Positions 34,840 to 43,803 are shown, counted from the first letter of the stretch. The stretch is 64,000 nucleotides of DNA from Betaproteobacteria bacterium (GCA_009782565.1 WRIU01000011.1:17280-81279), one strand, 5' to 3'. Notes: a model not told the origin generated them from the letters alone. Numbers and translations are program-made.

Positions 34840-35630
34840 GCCTGAGTTGGAACGAATTCCCCTTCATCGCGCTCCCCGCCGCCCTGTGCTGGCTCGCCGC
34901 CGGTCTGCTCGCCTGCCGCCGCGCCCAATCGCCCCGTTCGAGATACGTGGTCGACGCGCTGGCAATCATCGGCATCACCCTCTTCGCCGCCTTCATCATT
35001 GCCTTCTGGAATGCCCTGTCGCGCCCGCCGTTACGCACGATGGGCGAAACCCGGCTTTGGTACGCCCTTTTCATGATCCTTGCCGGATACGTCATCTACC
35101 GCCGCTGGAACTACCCGTGGCTACTGCTCCTATCGGCCATCGTGGCAACGGCATTCACCGCCATCAACCTACTGAAACCGGAAATTCACTCCATCGCGCT
35201 GATGCCCGCCCTGCAAAGCTTTTTCTTTATCCCGCACGTCATCATCTACATCATCGCCTACGCCCTCTTCGGCGTTGCCACGCTCGCCGCTGGCGCGCTG
35301 CTCGTCCAGCGCAGGAAAAGCAGCGACGATCACGGCCTGTTCGACTTTATCGACAACCTCGTCTATATCGGCTTCGGCTTCCTCGTGCTCGGGCTATTGC
35401 TCGGCGCAATCTGGGCAAAGGATGCGTGGGGCCACTACTGGTCATGGGACCCAAAAGAAACGCTCGCCTTCATTACCGGCGCGGCTTACCTCGTCTACAT
35501 CCACCTGCGGCACCAGGGTCGGAAAGATAAGCTCGCCATCTGGACGCTCCTTGGCGGCTTCCTGCTGCTACTGCTATGCTGGTTCGGCACAGCACTCTTC
35601 CCCGGAAGCAGCCTCCACCTCTATTCTTGA
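34836..35630 (+). CDS. ccsA: Cytochrome c biogenesis protein CcsA (haem handling)
   Basis: CcsA (ResC) exports and presents haem for ligation to CXXCH or CXXCK motifs. The 264-residue protein has about eight membrane helices. The tryptophan-rich WWD signature is AKDAWGHYWSWDPKETLAF near residue 195. The conserved haem-ligand histidine region is FIPHVIIYIIAYALF. ATG 34836 overlaps the resB stop by four bases, so ResB and CcsA are made together as the two halves of a System II synthetase. Confidence 0.92.
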   Translation: MSLSWNEFPFIALPAALCWLAAGLLACRRAQSPRSRYVVDALAIIGITLFAAFIIAFWNALSRPPLRTMGETRLWYALFMILAGYVIYRRWNYPWLLLLSAIVATAFTAINLLKPEIHSIALMPALQSFFFIPHVIIYIIAYALFGVATLAAGALLVQRRKSSDDHGLFDFIDNLVYIGFGFLVLGLLLGAIWAKDAWGHYWSWDPKETLAFITGAAYLVYIHLRHQGRKDKLAIWTLLGGFLLLLLCWFGTALFPGSSLHLYS

Positions 35631-35645
35631 CGGACAGTTTCCTGC

Positions 35646-36191
35646 ATGAACAACGACATCCGCATCGGCATCCTCACCGTCTCCGACCGAGCTAGCCAGG
35701 GCGAATACGAAGACAAGGGCGGCCCCGCCATCCGCGACTGGCTCACCCTGGCAATCAAAGGCTCCTGGGAAGCCGTCGCCCGCATCATCTCCGACGATGA
35801 AGCGCTGATCGAAACCACGCTGCGGGAACTCAGCGACCGCGAGAGGTGCTGCCTCATCATCACCACCGGAGGAACCGGCCCCGCTCTGCGCGACGTCACG
35901 CCGGAAGCCACCGAAAAGGTGTGTTCCAAGATGTTGCCAGGCTTCGGCGAACAGATGCGCGCGGCCTCGCTCGCCTCCGTCCCAACAGCGATTCTCTCCC
36001 GGCAAACAGCCGGTATCCGGGGTCAGAGCCTCATCATCAACCTACCCGGAAAACCGGCGGCCATCGCCGAATGCCTCCATGCCGTCTTCCCCGCCGTACC
36101 CTACTGCATCGACATCATCGGCGGCCCGTACCTCGAAACCCACCCGGATTTCTGCGCGGCTTTCCGTCCGGTCGGCGCAAAGCGCGGGTAA
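35646..36191 (+). CDS. mog: Molybdopterin adenylyltransferase Mog
   Basis: Mog adenylates molybdopterin before molybdenum insertion by MoeA. The 181-residue protein begins IRIGILTVSDRASQGEYEDKGG and contains the MoCF motif LIITTGGTGPALRDVTPEA. GQSLIINLPGKPAAIAECL is also typical. It follows ccsA by 15 bases and completes the molybdenum-cofactor set in this region, though separated from moeA by nrfHA-resB-ccsA. Confidence 0.94.
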   Translation: MNNDIRIGILTVSDRASQGEYEDKGGPAIRDWLTLAIKGSWEAVARIISDDEALIETTLRELSDRERCCLIITTGGTGPALRDVTPEATEKVCSKMLPGFGEQMRAASLASVPTAILSRQTAGIRGQSLIINLPGKPAAIAECLHAVFPAVPYCIDIIGGPYLETHPDFCAAFRPVGAKRG

Positions 36192-36222
36192 AACCAGCCT
36201 CTGCTTGACCAAGGTAAAGTAA

Positions 36223-36259
36223 AAAAGCATAATACAAACGCAAACATTACTATGCTTTT
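36223..36259 (+). promoter_or_regulatory. Inverted repeat upstream of the Tae4-like gene
   Basis: AAAAGCATA (36223-36231) and TATGCTTTT (36251-36259) form a perfect 9-bp inverted repeat 22 bases before the effector start. It may be an operator, or an mRNA hairpin that terminates the mog transcript. The surrounding DNA is AT-rich. Confidence 0.45.
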
Positions 36260-36280
36260 GACTCATCCCAAGGAAAAACC

Positions 36281-36766
36281 GTGGCGATAAGACCTTCTTT
36301 TTTGACGATGTGGTCGAGATTCATCGAAATCTACGGCGACGGGGAAATCACCAGTGTAGGTAAAAAAATCGGCGGAAAGGTTGAGGAAAACATTAATCTT
36401 GGCATTACGAGCCCAGACTTGGGCTTCACAAATGCTTGTGCCATTCGCATGAGTTACGCCCTGAATTATTCTGGAGTTATGATAACTCATGGCACCTGGA
36501 ATACCGTATCTGGAAAGGATAAAAATTGGTACATCTATCGTGTTAAAGACATGACGAAATTCTTGACCCATAGCTTCGGGAAACCAGACATTGTCAAAAG
36601 AAATCCGCAGCAGAACGACTTTATCAACCAGAAGGGGATTATTGTATTCAACGTCGGAGGTTGGGGAGATGCAAGCGGGCATACCACCCTCTGGAATGGG
36701 AACAGTTGTTCCGACAGGTGCTATTTCCCTCTCGCGGCAGAGGCTTCACTATGGCTTTTAAAGTAG
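36281..36766 (+). CDS. tae4: T6SS amidase effector, Tae4 family
   Basis: Tae4 proteins are T6SS-delivered amidases that cleave the peptide cross-links of target peptidoglycan. The 161-residue protein has the catalytic cysteine in NACAIRMSYALN (Cys53) and the catalytic histidine in ASGHTTLWNG (His134). An added pair, Cys143 and Cys147, lies nearby. No signal peptide is present, as expected. GTG 36281 is the start, with AAGGA 8 bases upstream. The overlapping downstream gene is the expected Tai4 immunity protein. G+C is clearly lower than in mog or htpG, indicating an acquired cassette. Confidence 0.9.
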   Translation: MAIRPSFLTMWSRFIEIYGDGEITSVGKKIGGKVEENINLGITSPDLGFTNACAIRMSYALNYSGVMITHGTWNTVSGKDKNWYIYRVKDMTKFLTHSFGKPDIVKRNPQQNDFINQKGIIVFNVGGWGDASGHTTLWNGNSCSDRCYFPLAAEASLWLLK

Positions 36767-37125
36767 TTGCATTCGTAAGCTTGTTATCCTTTTCCTGTAT
36801 TGCATCAGGAGAGGAACAATACGAGCGCGTCGAATATTCACCTATCGAGTTCTTCAAGAACTATGCCCTCAGTGCCTGTATTGCGAGAGGCTATTCATCG
36901 AAAGAAGTCATTGACGATGCTACTGCTTCGGCAAGAGGGTATCTGGAACTTGGCGATCATCCTGTTGAGGCATATAATGAAGTTGTCATTCTTGGTAAAG
37001 AATTTCTAAAAAAAGAATATAAGAGTCATTTGTCTGACGAGCGCTTGATTCTCATGAAATGTATTGATTTCTATCACAGCAAGGAACTGGACAAGCTTGC
37101 CCGTAAATACTGCAGCAATAAATGA
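36751..37125 (+). CDS. tai4: Tai4-like immunity protein
   Basis: A 124-residue exported protein with a signal peptide (MAFKVVAFVSLLSFSCIASG). A mainly helical mature part contains FFKNYALSACIARGY, DDATASARGYLELG and LMKCIDFYHSKEL. Its four mature-part cysteines could form disulfides. The fold pattern and position match Tai4, which binds Tae4 in the periplasm of the producer to prevent self-killing. ATG 36751 lies inside the effector gene (16-base overlap), indicating coupled translation. Confidence 0.82.
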   Translation: MAFKVVAFVSLLSFSCIASGEEQYERVEYSPIEFFKNYALSACIARGYSSKEVIDDATASARGYLELGDHPVEAYNEVVILGKEFLKKEYKSHLSDERLILMKCIDFYHSKELDKLARKYCSNK

Positions 37126-37155
37126 TGATTTTTTTAGGGAAACCCTGATCTACCT

Positions 37156-37194
37156 CCGCCGATCCCTCTCCCCTTACAGGAGAGGGATCGGCGG
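37156..37194. repeat. 16-bp perfect inverted repeat between tai4 and htpG
   Basis: CCGCCGATCCCTCTCC (37156-37171) pairs exactly with 37179-37194 around a 7-base loop. It contains the CCCTCTCC word of the dispersed hairpin family and lies between convergent genes, so it may also end transcription. Confidence 0.75.
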
Positions 37195-37201
37195 CTAACG
37201 C

Positions 37202-39124
37202 TTACGCGCCGCTCACCGCCAGCATCAACTGGTTGATCCTCTTCACGAAACTTGCCGGATCATCGAGTGTGCCGCCTTCGGCAAGCAAAGCCTGGTCGAA
37301 GAGCACTGCCGCCCAATCGTCAAACTGTTTTTCTTCGGCCTTGAGCCGCAGCACTGCCGGGTGATGCGGGTTGATCTCAAGGATGGGTTTGGAGTCCGGG
37401 GCGTCTTGCCCCGCTGACTTGAGGATGCGGCCCAGGTTCATGCCGAGGTCGTGCTCGTCGGCGACGAGGCAGGCCAGGGAATCGGTGAGGCGGAGCGTAA
37501 CGCGCACTTCCTTGACCCGCTCGCCGAGGCTGGCTTTCATTTTTTCGAGCAAAGGCTTGTATTCGTTGGCAGCCTGCTCAGTCTCTTTCTTCTCGGCCTC
37601 GTCTTCAAGCTTGCCAAGATCAAGCCCGCCACGCGCGACAGAAACCAGCGGTTTTCCGTCGAATTCGGTGAGGTTGCCCGTCACCCATTCATCGACGCGA
37701 TCCGAGAGCAGCAGGACTTCGATGCCTTTCTTGCGGAAAATTTCAAGGTGCGGGCTATTGCGCGCGGCATTGAAACTCTCGGCAGTCACGTAATAAATCT
37801 TCTCCTGCCCTTCCTTCATCCGCGCGATGTAGTCCTTCAATGAGACGGTTTCATCGGTCGTATCGGCATGGGTAGACGCGAACCGCAGCAAGGCGGCGAT
37901 TCTTTCCTTGTTGGCGAAGTCCTCGCCCACGCCTTCCTTGAGCACACGCCCGAATTTCTTCCAGAAGGCGGCGTATTTTTCCTTCTCCGCCGCTTCCTCG
38001 CTCTCGGCAAGGCCTTCCAGCAGGCCAAGCACTTTCTTGGCGCAACCCTGGCGGATGGCGTCGATATCTTTCGATTCCTGGAGAATTTCGCGCGAAATGT
38101 TCAAAGGAAGATCGGCGGAATCCACAACCCCGCGCACGAAGCGCAGATAGAGCGGCATGAGTTTTTCAGCGTCATCCATGATAAAGACGCGCCGCACGTA
38201 GAGCTTGACGCCGTGGCGGGCGTGGCGATCCCAGAGGTCGAACGGGGCATGCGCGGGGATGTAAAGCAGTTGGGTATATTCCTGCCGCCCTTCGACTTTC
38301 GCATGCGCCCAGGCAAGCGGCTCTTCAAAGTCATGGCCGACATGCTTGTAGAACGCCTTATATTCGTCATCGCTGATTTCATTGCGGGGACGCGCCCAGA
38401 GGGCGTTGGCCTGATTGACGGTTTCTTCTTCTTCGGCCAGGACTTGCGCTTTTTTCTCTTCGTCCCATTCTTCCTTTTTCATCAAGATGGGCTGGACGAT
38501 GTGGTCGGAATACTTGCGGATGAGGCTCTTCAGCCGCCAACTGGAGAGGAGGTCTTCCTGGCCTTCGCGCAGATGAAGCGTGATCTCGGTTCCCCGCGCG
38601 GCACGCTCGGTAGCCTCTACCGTATACGCGCCCGCAGTATCGCCGCTCATGGTGCATTCCCAGCGCACCGCGTCCGTGGCAGGCAACCCGGCGCGGCGGG
38701 TAACGACGGTCACTTTGTCGGCAACAATGAAAGAAGAGTAGAAACCGACACCAAACTGGCCGATCAAGTGCGCGTCTTTTTGTTTGTCGCCGGTCAGGCT
38801 GCCGAAGAATTCGCGCGTACCGGATTTAGCGATGGTTCCCAGATTGACAATGGCTTCTTCACGGCTCATGCCGATGCCGTTGTCGGTGATGGTGATGGTC
38901 TTGGCTTCGGCATCGAAAGCGGCGCGGATTTTCAGTTCGCCGTCGCCTTCCAGCAATGCGGGCTGGTCGATGGCTTCAAAGCGCAGCTTGTCGCAAGCGT
39001 CCGACGCATTCGAGATCAGTTCGCGCAGGAAAATCTCGCGATTGGAGTACAACGAGTGAATCATCAGGTGAAGCAGTTGTTTAACTTCGGCCTGGAAATT
39101 GAGGGTTTCTGCGCTCTGGGTCAT
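37202..39124 (-). CDS. htpG: Chaperone protein HtpG (Hsp90)
   Basis: HtpG is the bacterial Hsp90, an ATP-dependent cytosolic chaperone. The 640-residue protein has the Hsp90 signatures [53 protein letters not shown] and [26 protein letters not shown] lies in the middle domain. ATG 39124 is preferred because it is preceded by GGAG and gives the normal N-terminus [14 protein letters not shown]; the frame is open further upstream. It is divergent from lpdA, with a large inverted repeat between. Confidence 0.97.
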   Translation of the reverse strand: MTQSAETLNFQAEVKQLLHLMIHSLYSNREIFLRELISNASDACDKLRFEAIDQPALLEGDGELKIRAAFDAEAKTITITDNGIGMSREEAIVNLGTIAKSGTREFFGSLTGDKQKDAHLIGQFGVGFYSSFIVADKVTVVTRRAGLPATDAVRWECTMSGDTAGAYTVEATERAARGTEITLHLREGQEDLLSSWRLKSLIRKYSDHIVQPILMKKEEWDEEKKAQVLAEEEETVNQANALWARPRNEISDDEYKAFYKHVGHDFEEPLAWAHAKVEGRQEYTQLLYIPAHAPFDLWDRHARHGVKLYVRRVFIMDDAEKLMPLYLRFVRGVVDSADLPLNISREILQESKDIDAIRQGCAKKVLGLLEGLAESEEAAEKEKYAAFWKKFGRVLKEGVGEDFANKERIAALLRFASTHADTTDETVSLKDYIARMKEGQEKIYYVTAESFNAARNSPHLEIFRKKGIEVLLLSDRVDEWVTGNLTEFDGKPLVSVARGGLDLGKLEDEAEKKETEQAANEYKPLLEKMKASLGERVKEVRVTLRLTDSLACLVADEHDLGMNLGRILKSAGQDAPDSKPILEINPHHPAVLRLKAEEKQFDDWAAVLFDQALLAEGGTLDDPASFVKRINQLMLAVSGA

Positions 39125-39194
39125 GGGGATGCTCCGTAAGGTTTGCGTGGGCTCGTGTGGCCGCATAGTTGGGGGTGACAGGCGCAAATTTCAA

Positions 39195-39265
39195 GTAGGG
39201 GACGCCGTCCTCGGCGTCCCGTGGAAAGCGTTGCGACAATTTACGCCGAGGACGGCGTCCCCTAC
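39195..39265. repeat. REPIN-like inverted pair in the htpG-lpdA divergent region
   Basis: The 23-base arm at 39195-39217 (starting GTAGGGGACGCCGTCCTCGG) is the exact reverse complement of 39243-39265, around a 25-base spacer. The arms themselves contain internal palindromy. A second element with the same GTAGGGG...CCCCTAC edges occurs at 60583-60677. Confidence 0.85.
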
Positions 39266-39361
39266 GCCTGTTTCGCGCGCAACCGGCATTCTGGAAGCAT
39301 GGTACGATCTGATAGATCGTTGAACCGCGCAAACGTTTGCGCTACCCAACAAGGCTCAATC

Positions 39362-40822
39362 ATGACCAATATCGACATCAAAGCGCCCAATATCGGCGAC
39401 TCTTCCGCCCTCGAATGCGACCTGCTCGTCCTCGGCGGCGGCCCCGGTGGCTATTCCGCTGCTTTCCGCGCCGCCGACCTGGGCCTGAAAGTCATTCTCG
39501 TCGAGCGATACCCCACCCTTGGGGGCGTCTGCCTCAATGTCGGCTGCATCCCCTCCAAGGCGCTGCTGCATGTCGCAGCCGGCATCGAAAATGCTGAACA
39601 CCTCGAAGCCTGCGGTGTGCGCTTCGCCGCCCACACGCTCGACCTCGACAAACTGCGTGCCCATAAAAACGGCATCGTCAAAAAACTCACCGACGGCCTC
39701 GCGGGCATGGCAAAAGGCCGCAAAGTGCAACACCTGCAAGGCGAGGGGCAATTCATCGACCCGCACCGGCTCGAAGTCACCATCGCCAGCAATGAAAAAC
39801 AGGGCGAAACCGTCACCGTAACATTCGCTCAAGCCATCATCGCCGCCGGGTCACGCGCTGTAAAACTGCCCTTCATGCCAACGGACGCGCGCATCATCGA
39901 CTCCACCGGGGCGCTCGCGCTCGGCGCCATCCCCAAAAAGATGCTCGTCATCGGCGGCGGCATCATCGGGCTGGAAATGGCCACCGTCTACAGCACCTTG
40001 GGCGCGCGCGTCACCGTCGTGGAACTTGGCGACCGTCTCATGCCCGGCACGGATCGCGACCTCGTGAAAGTCTGGGAAAAGAAAAACGCCCACCGCTTCG
40101 ACCGCATCTTGCTCAACACCGGCGTCACCGCCGCAAACGCCACGGCGGCGGGCATCGAAATCACCACCAACACCGGAGAAAAGGAAACCTTCGACCTCGT
40201 GCTCGTCGCAGTAGGCCGCGCGCCCAATGGCAAAACGATCTCTGCCGAAAAAGCGGGCGTACTCGTCACCGAGCGCGGTTTCATCGACGTCGACCCTCGG
40301 CAGCGCACCAACGTAGCGCACATCTTCGCCATCGGCGACATCACCGGCAACCCGATGCTCGCGCACAAGGCCGTACACGAAGGCCATGTCGCCGCCGAAA
40401 CTGCCGCTGGCCTCAAAACCGCGTTCGACGCCCTGCAAATTCCCGGCGTTGCCTACACCCACCCCGAAATTGCCTGGGCGGGGCAAACCGAAGAAACCCT
40501 CAAAGCAGAAGGCCGCGCGTTTCAAAAAGCCGTCTTCCCCTGGGCCGCGAGTGGGCGGGCCATCGCAAACGGCGCGGAAGAAGGCTTTACGAAGCTCCTG
40601 TTCGACACCGGGACGCACCGCATCTTGGGCGGAGGCATCGTCGGCACACACGCGGGCGACCTGATCGGAGAAATCTGCCTCGCTATCGAAATGGGGGCAG
40701 ACGCAACCGACATCGCCAAAACCATCCACCCGCACCCCACCCTGTGCGAATCCGTCGGCATGGCGGCGGAAGTCGCGGAAGGAAGCTGTACGGATTTACC
40801 GGCGGCAAGAAAAAAGGCGTAA
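39362..40822 (+). CDS. lpdA: Dihydrolipoyl dehydrogenase with a vestigial lipoyl-domain N-terminus
   Basis: The E3 component of 2-oxoacid dehydrogenase complexes, reoxidising dihydrolipoamide with NAD. The 486-residue protein has the FAD-binding LLVLGGGPGGYSAAFRAADL and the redox disulfide GGVCLNVGCIPSKALL (Cys57, Cys62). An NAD-binding VIGGGIIGLEMATVYSTLG and the C-terminal dyad HPHPTLCESV complete it. The first 13 residues, MTNIDIKAPNIGD, look like the start of a lipoyl domain. Many betaproteobacterial LpdA proteins carry that whole domain; here it stops and the FAD domain begins. No E1 or E2 gene is adjacent. Confidence 0.93.
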   Translation: MTNIDIKAPNIGDSSALECDLLVLGGGPGGYSAAFRAADLGLKVILVERYPTLGGVCLNVGCIPSKALLHVAAGIENAEHLEACGVRFAAHTLDLDKLRAHKNGIVKKLTDGLAGMAKGRKVQHLQGEGQFIDPHRLEVTIASNEKQGETVTVTFAQAIIAAGSRAVKLPFMPTDARIIDSTGALALGAIPKKMLVIGGGIIGLEMATVYSTLGARVTVVELGDRLMPGTDRDLVKVWEKKNAHRFDRILLNTGVTAANATAAGIEITTNTGEKETFDLVLVAVGRAPNGKTISAEKAGVLVTERGFIDVDPRQRTNVAHIFAIGDITGNPMLAHKAVHEGHVAAETAAGLKTAFDALQIPGVAYTHPEIAWAGQTEETLKAEGRAFQKAVFPWAASGRAIANGAEEGFTKLLFDTGTHRILGGGIVGTHAGDLIGEICLAIEMGADATDIAKTIHPHPTLCESVGMAAEVAEGSCTDLPAARKKA

Positions 40823-40842
40823 AAACAGAAGCGGTGTCTCGC

Positions 40843-41037
40843 TCACGCCCATGTATTGACCATCCCCCCCACCGTTCCGGAGGACATCGCAGGCGGCGCG
40901 GGAATAGCCTGTACGAGCGCCAATGCGCCAGCGGCTTCAATGTCTATGGCTTTCTTGAGTACGCTCAAGCCAACCGCCTCCTGTGTCAGTCCAGCAGAGT
41001 TGGCGGAAGCTGTAGCGGCAATCGGCATAATATCCAT
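40843..41037 (-). CDS. Small YjfB-like putative motility protein
   Basis: A 64-residue protein beginning MDIMPIAATASANSAG, followed by TQEAVGLSVLKKAIDIEAAG. It resembles the YjfB family of small putative motility proteins: an MDI start, a QEAVxxxVLKKALD-type helix and an A/L-rich tail. The ribosome-binding site is weak. It lies alone between lpdA and a hypothetical secreted protein; no flagellar gene is in the window. Function is unknown. Confidence 0.6.
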   Translation of the reverse strand: MDIMPIAATASANSAGLTQEAVGLSVLKKAIDIEAAGALALVQAIPAPPAMSSGTVGGMVNTWA

Positions 41038-41174
41038 GAAAAGCGTTTTCTCGCGTCAGTGAGTCCGGAGAACCGGGGACGCTCCGGTAACGGCAGCGAA
41101 GCTGCAAACTTGAGCGGATTCAGTTCAGGTCAAGTAAGCCAGATCCCGACGAACGCCGTCTGTGCGGCCAAGGA

Positions 41175-41543
41175 CTAACGCCCATAGTCAAGCAAGCTCT
41201 GGCAATTTTCCTCGCGCTCGGTGATGCGGCTGAAGCGACTCAACCGTTCGCGCACGAAATTATCGGACACTTTTTTATTCGAGCAGTATTCGCGCAGGAT
41301 CATCGCCTGCACCATGTTTTGCGCTGCCGCAATCGTATCTGCCAGTGCAGGAAATGGGTAGCCGGAGGTATCGCGCCAGCCTTTCCCGGATGAGACATTG
41401 GGCGTTTTGGCTTCGTCCGAATCGTCCACAGAAGCGGCATCGCTCTCTACCGTTGCGGCGGGCACCGTATCAGGCACGGACTGCCCCGCCCCCAAACCAG
41501 GCATGAAAAGCAGCAGGAATACAAGGAAAATACGGAAAAACAT
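41175..41543 (-). CDS. Hypothetical secreted protein
   Basis: A 122-residue protein with a signal peptide (MFFRIFLVFLLLFMPGLGAGQS), an acidic low-complexity stretch (SDAASVDDSDEA) and a C-terminal helical part with two cysteines (REYCSNKKVSDNF, REENCQSLL). The family was not recognised. ATG 41543 is chosen because it starts directly at the signal peptide; a TTG 21 bases upstream is possible. The start codon lies at the edge of an 11-bp inverted repeat. Confidence 0.6.
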   Translation of the reverse strand: MFFRIFLVFLLLFMPGLGAGQSVPDTVPAATVESDAASVDDSDEAKTPNVSSGKGWRDTSGYPFPALADTIAAAQNMVQAMILREYCSNKKVSDNFVRERLSRFSRITEREENCQSLLDYGR

Positions 41544-41577
41544 CGTGCTGATTTTTGTTCCCAAGTATCAGCACGAT
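41542..41577 (-). promoter_or_regulatory. Inverted repeat overlapping a start codon
   Basis: ATCGTGCTGAT (41542-41552) and ATCAGCACGAT (41567-41577) form a perfect 11-bp inverted repeat with a 14-base loop. On the minus strand the ATG of the secreted protein begins at its distal edge. It could be an operator or an mRNA structure controlling initiation. Confidence 0.5.
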
Positions 41578-41587
41578 ATGACAAACA

Positions 41588-42439
41588 TCAATCCACTGTA
41601 ATCCGCATCCGCTGCCTGAGCGTGATCTTTTTCCCCGATCCCTGACGGAAAAAGCTGAAAGGCAACGATTCCTGCCTCACGACGCCATCCGCCCCGATGC
41701 GCGCCCGTCGCAGGTCGAAATGCAGGTGCGGCCCACCGGCATAGCCAGAACTGCCGGATTTGCCGACCATCTGCCCCGCTTCGACCCGCTCGTCGGGACG
41801 CACCAACACGCTATGCGGGGCAAGATGCGCGTATTGGGCGAAAGTGCCATCGGAATGAACAATGGAAACCAGATTGGTTTTTTCGGCGAGTTTCGGGTCG
41901 AACCGCCCTTCGTCGAAAGTATCCCTGATTTCAATCACGATTCCCGCGCGCGCGGCAAACACAGGTGTTCCCTGGGGGACGCTGAAATCGACAGCATAAC
42001 GGCTCAGGGCATCCTTATGGGTCGTCAAAACACCATTGGGTTCCTGGGTAACACGAACGACAGTGCCTTTCTTAAAAGGCAAGCGATACCGATAATGCCG
42101 GTCAGGCACGGCGAACGCATTGCCGACACTGTGCGAGTAAGTCATCTCTACCCGGCAAGGCTCTTTATTTTCTTTCGCGACAATCCGGGCAATTTCATGG
42201 GTGGAATTCGGCGCAATCACTTCATACAAAGGCCATGTTCGATCAGATCGATATTGAGCGCCTTTGGCAATCCTGAGCGCTGCGGTGATCGGCGCAACGC
42301 TTTTGTTGACCGCGACAATCCAGCACACCGACCCGGATTCGATTTTGTCGATCCGGAAGGCAGCCTCTTCTGCGCTTTGCACCAAAGATACCGGCATCGC
42401 GCAGGTAAGCAGGATTGGAATAAACAAAGAGTTTCTCAA
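41588..42439 (-). CDS. M23-family peptidase (LytM-like), secreted
   Basis: A roughly 283-residue exported protein with an N-terminal signal peptide (NSLFIPILLTCAMPVSLVQSA), a beta-rich middle region and a C-terminal M23 metallopeptidase domain. The zinc-site elements are RYAVDF (with the preceding HKDALS) and the YAGGPHLHFDL motif. VSIVHSDGTFAQYAHL is also conserved. M23 enzymes cleave peptidoglycan cross-bridges or act as scaffolds. The start is not ATG: TTG 42439, with GAGGA about 6 bases upstream, is preferred over TTG 42445. Confidence 0.8.
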   Translation of the reverse strand: MRNSLFIPILLTCAMPVSLVQSAEEAAFRIDKIESGSVCWIVAVNKSVAPITAALRIAKGAQYRSDRTWPLYEVIAPNSTHEIARIVAKENKEPCRVEMTYSHSVGNAFAVPDRHYRYRLPFKKGTVVRVTQEPNGVLTTHKDALSRYAVDFSVPQGTPVFAARAGIVIEIRDTFDEGRFDPKLAEKTNLVSIVHSDGTFAQYAHLAPHSVLVRPDERVEAGQMVGKSGSSGYAGGPHLHFDLRRARIGADGVVRQESLPFSFFRQGSGKKITLRQRMRITVD

Positions 42440-42774
42440 TGGCAATCCTCATTTATCGCGCTGGAAACCGGGCACGGCCGTAGACGATACCAAAGCAGCC
42501 CGCAAATGCCCATTGCTTCAGCACATCCAGCTTCGCCAGGTTAGCGGCTAAAAAAATTTACGCACTCGTAAAGATACTGTTTGGCGGCTCATTTATGCCA
42601 CGATATACTAGAGAAAGGACTCGTTTATCAAGATGAGATGTTTTGGCCGTCCAGACCTTCTCGGCCAGTGATTCTTCGATACGGTTTTACCTCCTCTTGA
42701 GGGAAATATCCGAAGGGGCGGAGAAAGTTTTATCCTGTCACGAACGATGGAACCGCACCCGACACTTGCTTCAA

Positions 42775-43803
42775 ATGAAATACCGGCTACCAATTCTCCT
42801 CTGCATCCTGCTGCTGACCGCAATCGGCATTTTCTGGGTTCAACCCAAGATTGAGTCGGTAAAGCCGTCTTCCATTACGGCAAATTGCAGCAGGGTAAAA
42901 CAATGCCTCAGGACTGAAGTCGCGTGGCCTCCAGGCATGGAGTCCTGCCCAAAACTACTGGCTCCGGAAACAGTCAGAAGCCGTAGCAAGGATGGCAAAT
43001 GGGGCTACTCGATAAATTTTGGGGAATGCAGCAATGACTCGATCATTGCGCCAAAATTCGATGCCGCAGAGAAATTTGGGTACAACGGACTGGCAAAAGT
43101 CAGCCAAAACGGCAAATGGGGCTATGTCAACCTCAAGGGTGAAGACATCATTCCGCTGCACTTCGACGAAGTGGGCGATTTCGATTATGGTCTGGTTCCC
43201 GTCAAATTGAACGACAAATGGGGTTACTTCAATGCCCAAGGGCAACTCATGGGCTCCATCAACTTCGACGCTGTATCGAGTATCTGGCGTGATGAACTTT
43301 CAGCAGTGCAACTCCAAGGGAAATGGGGTTACGTCAACCCTCTGGGCGAAACCGTCATCAAACCCGGTTTCGACAAGGTGACAGAATTTCGGAATAAATT
43401 GGCCAAAATCGAAGTAAACCGGAAATGGGGCGTCATCGACACCGCCGGTAAAGTCATCATTGCGCCAACCTTCGATGCCGTTTTTTCAACAAACGACCCC
43501 CAACTGCTGTTGGTCGCTCTCAACCGGAAATATGGTTATTTCGATAGCAGGGGCAAGGAAATCATTCCCCCTCTCCTCGTCAAGCCGGTTCAAGCAAGAA
43601 TCGAAGGGGGCGTCCAGATTCTCCTCAACACAGCCGCGCTAACACCAACCGGCAACGCCACCCCCTCCCCCTCCCCAGACGTGCGCCTGAACCGATGGTA
43701 TTTCCTTGGCACGGAACTACGTTTCGACGAAAACGGCAAGGCACAGTTTCAGCGCAATGGGGAATGGTTCCATATCAGCCAAAATGGCATGCTGCTGAAA
43801 TAA
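42775..43803 (+). CDS. WG-repeat protein, membrane-anchored or secreted
   Basis: A 342-residue protein with an N-terminal hydrophobic segment (LPILLCILLLTAIGIFWV) and at least six WG repeats. The repeats are seen as DGKWGYSI, NGKWGYVN, NDKWGYFN, QGKWGYVN, NRKWGVID and NRKYGYFD, each followed by an I-P/A-x-F-D unit. WG repeats form beta structures in surface and periplasmic proteins of unclear function. ATG 42775 starts directly at the hydrophobic segment; the frame is open further upstream. Confidence 0.8.
   Translation: MKYRLPILLCILLLTAIGIFWVQPKIESVKPSSITANCSRVKQCLRTEVAWPPGMESCPKLLAPETVRSRSKDGKWGYSINFGECSNDSIIAPKFDAAEKFGYNGLAKVSQNGKWGYVNLKGEDIIPLHFDEVGDFDYGLVPVKLNDKWGYFNAQGQLMGSINFDAVSSIWRDELSAVQLQGKWGYVNPLGETVIKPGFDKVTEFRNKLAKIEVNRKWGVIDTAGKVIIAPTFDAVFSTNDPQLLLVALNRKYGYFDSRGKEIIPPLLVKPVQARIEGGVQILLNTAALTPTGNATPSPSPDVRLNRWYFLGTELRFDENGKAQFQRNGEWFHISQNGMLLK

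Noticed and set aside
37868..39139. 423-codon plus-strand frame
   Set aside because: Antisense shadow of htpG; no family features or ribosome-binding site.
40744..41178. 144-codon plus-strand frame after lpdA
   Set aside because: It begins inside lpdA, has low-complexity R/G/S-rich sequence and is opposite the better-supported YjfB-like gene.
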